Below are positions 4,539-5,946 of a DNA stretch of 5,946 bases, in pieces. Each line of letters opens with the position of its first letter. The first letter of the stretch is position 1. Source of the stretch: DATELY01 sp035276085 (GTDB lineage Bacteria; Pseudomonadota; Gammaproteobacteria; Steroidobacterales; Steroidobacteraceae); the NCBI GenBank assembly GCA_035276085.1, contig DATELY010000298.1, positions 1 through 5,946 of the forward strand. Direction: 5' to 3'. A program made the translations under genes and the position numbers. The notes under the pieces were generated by a model. That model worked only from the letters and a program-made list of their open reading frames with translations. It was not told the DNA's origin and did not search any database.

Positions 4539-5946
4539 TTAGGAGGCCAGGGCCAGATGCGCACTGAGTGCGCTGCCCTTGTCATCGACGAGCGCCTTGG
4601 TGCGCGCTTCAGCAAGCCACCTTGCGGTACGACGCTCCTCGGGCAGCGCCGAATAGGCTGCTCGAATCGAATTGAAGTTTCGCAGACCCCGCTCAAACGT
4701 ATCCCCGTAACCCTTGATGAGCTGCTGACATCGCACCCATTCGAGAGCCACAGCGAGATCGCGCATGGTCGCCGAACGCACGTCCTGCAGCCAACGTTCG
4801 ATTCGTTCTTGCTCCTCGTGGTAGCGCAACGTTCGCGGTCGCCAGCGGCGCAGCTTCGCCAGCATCCGCAGTATCAGGAACCATTTCAAGCTCGTCGTCT
4901 CGACATAGCGACCGCGATCGAACAACGGTGCCAGCCAAGCCGATATTCGTTTTGAACTCAGGATCGCGCGCCCCAACCCGACAGGCAGGGTATCGCAGAC
5001 TTCCTGCAGCCTGGGATGCATGAACTCGGTAACGCCGAGCAATTGGTCGGCACTGGCGCGGACTTCATTGCGGACTCGCGATAGTCGGCTGGCACGAGTC
5101 TTCAGATCGGCCACCCGAATCGTGTCCTCGTAGCTCATCCACAGCGCCAGGTGTCTGGCTGCCTCCTGCGTGAGCTCGAAGGGCGCACGATCCAGCTTGG
5201 CGATGGTTTCGAGCCGGTCCAGGTACAAAGCTGCATAGGATCCGTCCTGGTAGTCCATCATGCGCTGAAGTCCATGCAGGATGTTTGCGTGAGCAGGCAC
5301 CGGGAAGTGCTCGAGTGCACGCGCCTGCAGTCTCTTGCCTACTTCGGATCTGGCCTGAGGCACTGCGTGCGCAGTGTCTGCGGGCATTGCTACCGGAGCG
5401 TTCGCGGCCGTGAAGCCCTGCTCGAAACCGGCCAGATTGCTCTGCACAGCTATTCCACTGTCCTTGATCGCCGCTTCGAACTGCTCGCGCGTGAATGGCA
5501 GCGCACCGCTTCCTGCGAGAGCGCCGAACATGACCGCGCTGATAACGCTCGCCGATCGCTCCGTCGCCGCTTCCATATCGAAGCCAATGAAACGCCTGGC
5601 ACGTCGTCCAGCCGCTTCGATGATGCGGTCGCTGCTGCCGCGACCATCGCCCATTGCCGCTTTCTCCGCTATTGCATAGACGCGGTGAGTCGAACTGATC
5701 AGGGTGGTGCGCTCGGCGCTCGAGAAGTTGCGCAGCATGGCTCGGTCAGCTTCCATGAGCTCCGATGCCAGTACGACATCCACATCCCCCGGAACCGGCA
5801 TCTGGGCCATGATCGGCAAACGCCCGTCTACCGCACGTGCGAGCTCGATGTAGTAGACGGTTGATCCGGTGCGCTGAGCCACGCCCGGTACCGACGTTCC
5901 TTGAGCCACCCATCCATTGTGACGCGCAAGTTCCTGGATCCAGTCG
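4539..5946 (-). CDS. iorB: Indolepyruvate oxidoreductase subunit beta (IorB), long form, 5' end off window
   Basis: The frame stays open to the right edge and reads D-W-I-Q-E-L-A-R-H-N-G-W-V before the A-Q-G-T-S-V-P-G-V-A-Q-R-T-G signature. The GTG codon at 5909 is therefore internal, and perhaps 15 or so residues are missing. 468 residues are visible. The first ~180 form the gamma-type domain of 2-oxoacid:acceptor oxidoreductases (PF01558), with M-P-V-P-G-D-V-D-V-V-L-A-S-E-L-M-E-A-D-R-A at visible residues 48-68 and S-T-H-R-V-Y. The rest is the long C-terminal extension (DUF6537-like) typical of proteobacterial IorB, rich in Arg and Trp. With the TPP-binding IorA, probably encoded just upstream off the window, it would oxidatively decarboxylate indolepyruvate or related aryl-pyruvates to aryl-acetyl-CoA. 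That fits degradation of aromatic amino acids. No frameshift is seen. Confidence 0.9.
   Translation of the reverse strand, partial: DWIQELARHNGWVAQGTSVPGVAQRTGSTVYYIELARAVDGRLPIMAQMPVPGDVDVVLASELMEADRAMLRNFSSAERTTLISSTHRVYAIAEKAAMGDGRGSSDRIIEAAGRRARRFIGFDMEAATERSASVISAVMFGALAGSGALPFTREQFEAAIKDSGIAVQSNLAGFEQGFTAANAPVAMPADTAHAVPQARSEVGKRLQARALEHFPVPAHANILHGLQRMMDYQDGSYAALYLDRLETIAKLDRAPFELTQEAARHLALWMSYEDTIRVADLKTRASRLSRVRNEVRASADQLLGVTEFMHPRLQEVCDTLPVGLGRAILSSKRISAWLAPLFDRGRYVETTSLKWFLILRMLAKLRRWRPRTLRYHEEQERIERWLQDVRSATMRDLAVALEWVRCQQLIKGYGDTFERGLRNFNSIRAAYSALPEERRTARWLAEARTKALVDDKGSALSAHLALAS

Noticed and set aside
4239..4955. Plus-strand open frames opposite the FAH-family and iorB genes
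   Set aside because: They are antisense to two well-supported genes and show no recognisable domains or ribosome binding sites.
5907..5909. GTG at 5909 as the start of IorB
   Set aside because: The frame upstream of it to the window edge (D-W-I-Q-E-L-A and on) still reads as conserved IorB sequence, so the gene runs off the window.

Overview
The window is GC-rich proteobacterial DNA with tightly packed genes. Codon usage and family make-up (C4-dicarboxylate carrier DctA, a long IorB with a C-terminal extension, a bufferin-type RiPP cassette) suggest a gamma- or betaproteobacterium, but the sequence does not fix the genus. The left and right edges each cut through a gene.

Layout: (1) Bases 1-165 are a near-perfect long inverted repeat. 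The 5' part of a dctA gene is replaced by a reverse-complement copy of the same dctA region, so the plus-strand dctA (to 1202) has no genuine N-terminus. (2) Bases 1206-1360 are a small non-coding element with 20-bp terminal inverted repeats, flanked by a perfect 10-bp direct repeat. It looks like a MITE that landed exactly on the shared stop-codon region of two convergent genes. (3) Bases 1364-3270 (minus strand) hold a three-gene operon. It encodes a small exported Cys-rich precursor (BufA-like), a DUF692/MNIO iron enzyme (BufB-like) and a DUF2063 partner protein (BufC-like). (4) Bases 3498-4409 (minus) encode a fumarylacetoacetate-hydrolase-family enzyme. (5) Bases 4539-5946 (minus) encode the beta subunit of an indolepyruvate:acceptor oxidoreductase, with its first residues beyond the right edge.

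How the genes work together: the central operon is the most interesting part. By analogy with published bufferin and related MNIO pathways, BufB with BufC would convert cysteines of the precursor into modified heterocycles. The mature peptide would then act in the periplasm as a metal (probably copper) chelator. A strong hairpin between the precursor gene and the enzyme gene, followed by a small hairpin presenting the bufB ribosome binding site, could favour precursor over enzyme. bufB and bufC overlap by one base and are probably translationally coupled. The iorB and FAH-family genes fit aromatic amino acid or aromatic acid catabolism, and dctA imports C4-dicarboxylates. A functional link between these genes and the bufferin operon is not evident.
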